Origin: Pyropia haitanensis
Lineage: Eukaryota > Rhodophyta > Bangiophyceae > Bangiales > Bangiaceae
Assembly: GCA_008729055.1 (NCBI GenBank)
Contig: SDUX01000129.1
Coordinates: 1 to 20,429 of the forward strand
Reading direction: 5' to 3'
Length of the DNA: 20,429 nt
The notes beneath the pieces were generated by a model, which saw nothing but the letters and a program-made list of their open reading frames with translations, was not told the DNA's origin and did not search any database. Made by a program: the position numbers and the translations under genes. Shown here one piece after another: positions 20,272 through 20,429 of the stretch (positions are counted from its first letter, which is position 1; each line of letters opens with the position of its first letter).

Positions 20272-20429
20272 TGCGATTGGCGCCGCCTGCGTCCGCCTCC
20301 TCCTCCTCCTCCTCCCCCCGAAGCCCCCCAGAAATCCCCTCCCCGCTCAGGAACGGCAGGAGGACCGCCTGCAGAAGCCGCCGGTTGAGGACGTCCAGGC
20401 GCACTCCGCGGCGGAGGGGGGGGAAGCAA
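18752..20429 (-). CDS. Alternative-frame N-terminus of the dioxygenase gene (partial)
   Basis: A second minus-strand frame is open from the right window edge to 18752. It starts with a plausible ordered segment (RLDVLNRRLLQAVLLPFL near 20400), then six glutamates and Ala/Pro/Gly-rich sequence, then the repeat in its acidic register (EEEGGGADSPGPP, PGEADRDAQRAP). The register used by the 20271 start is unnaturally Arg-rich here, and that frame has a stop at 20347-20349. By composition this frame is the likelier true N-terminus, so the gene would begin beyond the window. One or more single-base errors in C/G runs would then be needed to connect it to the downstream frame. It belongs to the same gene as the dioxygenase-like entry, not to a second gene. 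Confidence 0.45.
   Translation of the reverse strand, partial: CFPPLRRGVRLDVLNRRLLQAVLLPFLSGEGISGGLRGEEEEEEADAGGANRNEDGGRTQAPPTTPAPQQPASAASAAAASGGAARERDASGGDQTRGAGPPAAPGGPEAAPRPPSAPGAQRPAASDGPLAGEVGDAVGRRAAVAPGGAVPPAAPADAPAANADRDAQRAPAAAEPLVGGGDAGGGGEAEEEGGGADSPGPPAAATPGEADRDAQRAPAAAQPPAEGARRAAVERRRREVAPILRAPRLRRRQGRRTATPSGLPPSLNHRRKGRGGRWWRGGGGRCADSPGPRLRRRQGRRTATPSGLPPSLNHPAGGGEAGGGGEAEEGGGADSPGPPLRRRQGRRTATPSGLPPSLNHRREGRGGRWWRGGGGRWRRFSGPPACGDARGGGPRRPAGSRRAQPPAGGGEAGGGGEAEEGGGADSPAPACGDARGGGRDARLGGTPGRLRPPTPPRGLPLPLPSGGRGRCGRRSRRGGGRRGRSVKCAGRCAARGSWWWAGGGDNQAASALGGTSAAVAGPAGAAPRRSCSSARASCGRVCASPSACGRGWLVRRRT
19109..19945 (-). repeat. Coding tandem repeat, ~138 bp (46 aa), about six copies
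   Basis: The marker AGCCCGCTGGGCGTC recurs at 19231, 19368, 19506, 19641, 19778 and 19919, that is at steps of 137, 138, 135, 137 and 141 bp, with a partial copy at the left end. In the acidic register each unit encodes GGADSPGPP and TPGEADRDAQRAP. Copies differ mainly in the length of C or G runs (five versus six G before CCCGG; CCCC versus CCCCC). Each such change shifts the reading frame, so the assembled sequence cannot be translated straight through. Confidence 0.85.
20295..20319 (-). repeat. CCT/AGG triplet run
   Basis: A short run of CCT units on the plus strand encodes six consecutive glutamates in the frame open to the right edge, or consecutive arginines in the frame of the 20271 start. 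The acidic reading fits the surrounding low-complexity sequence better. Confidence 0.6.

Noticed and set aside
1..20429. Large selfish element (retrotransposon, Polinton or giant-virus insert)
   Set aside because: No reverse transcriptase, integrase, transposase, polymerase B, capsid or packaging ATPase motifs are visible. The idea stays open only because the window is cut at the right edge.

Overview
The window looks like the end of a long-read contig from a GC-rich, intron-poor eukaryotic microbe (a protist or alga; I cannot name the lineage). Three things point this way: a chromatin-type SET domain, long low-complexity Ala/Gly/Pro/Glu tracts with triplet repeats, and about 9.7 kb of telomere-oriented satellite at the left edge. 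There are no bacterial operons, ribosome binding sites, RNA genes, transposases, integrases or reverse transcriptases.

Layout: (1) 1-9670 is a tandem array of a 32-33 bp unit containing TAACCCTAACG. It is nearly perfect from about 7.1 kb to 9.66 kb and increasingly full of single-base insertions and deletions toward position 1. A poly-C block interrupts it near 9.0 kb. (2) 9671-10209 is a short pyrimidine-rich stretch followed by an AT-richer stretch with no convincing gene. (3) 10210-14910/14970, minus strand, is one very large reading frame that joins a permuted (beta-class) DNA amino-methyltransferase (DPPY ... RPEQKS ... DPFSGT) to a C-terminal SET domain. (4) 15150-16571 is an array of the 18-bp perfect palindrome TTCCGTAGTACTACGGAA, repeated every 139 bp, with two spacer types A and B that mostly alternate. 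(5) 16615 to the right edge, minus strand, is a second large gene. Its C-terminal half looks like a 2-oxoglutarate/Fe(II) dioxygenase (HVD ... H ... RTHMYL). Its N-terminal half holds basic and acidic low-complexity sequence and about six copies of a ~138-bp repeat whose frame is broken by homopolymer length differences.

Both genes point toward the satellite/telomere side. If the domain calls are right, a methyl-group writer with two domains (nucleic acid and protein) sits beside a candidate oxidative enzyme, with a regularly spaced palindrome array between them, all next to telomere-like satellite. That could be a subtelomeric chromatin or DNA-modification locus, or part of a large selfish element. 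The domain motifs and the repeats are read directly from sequence. Functional coupling is inference.
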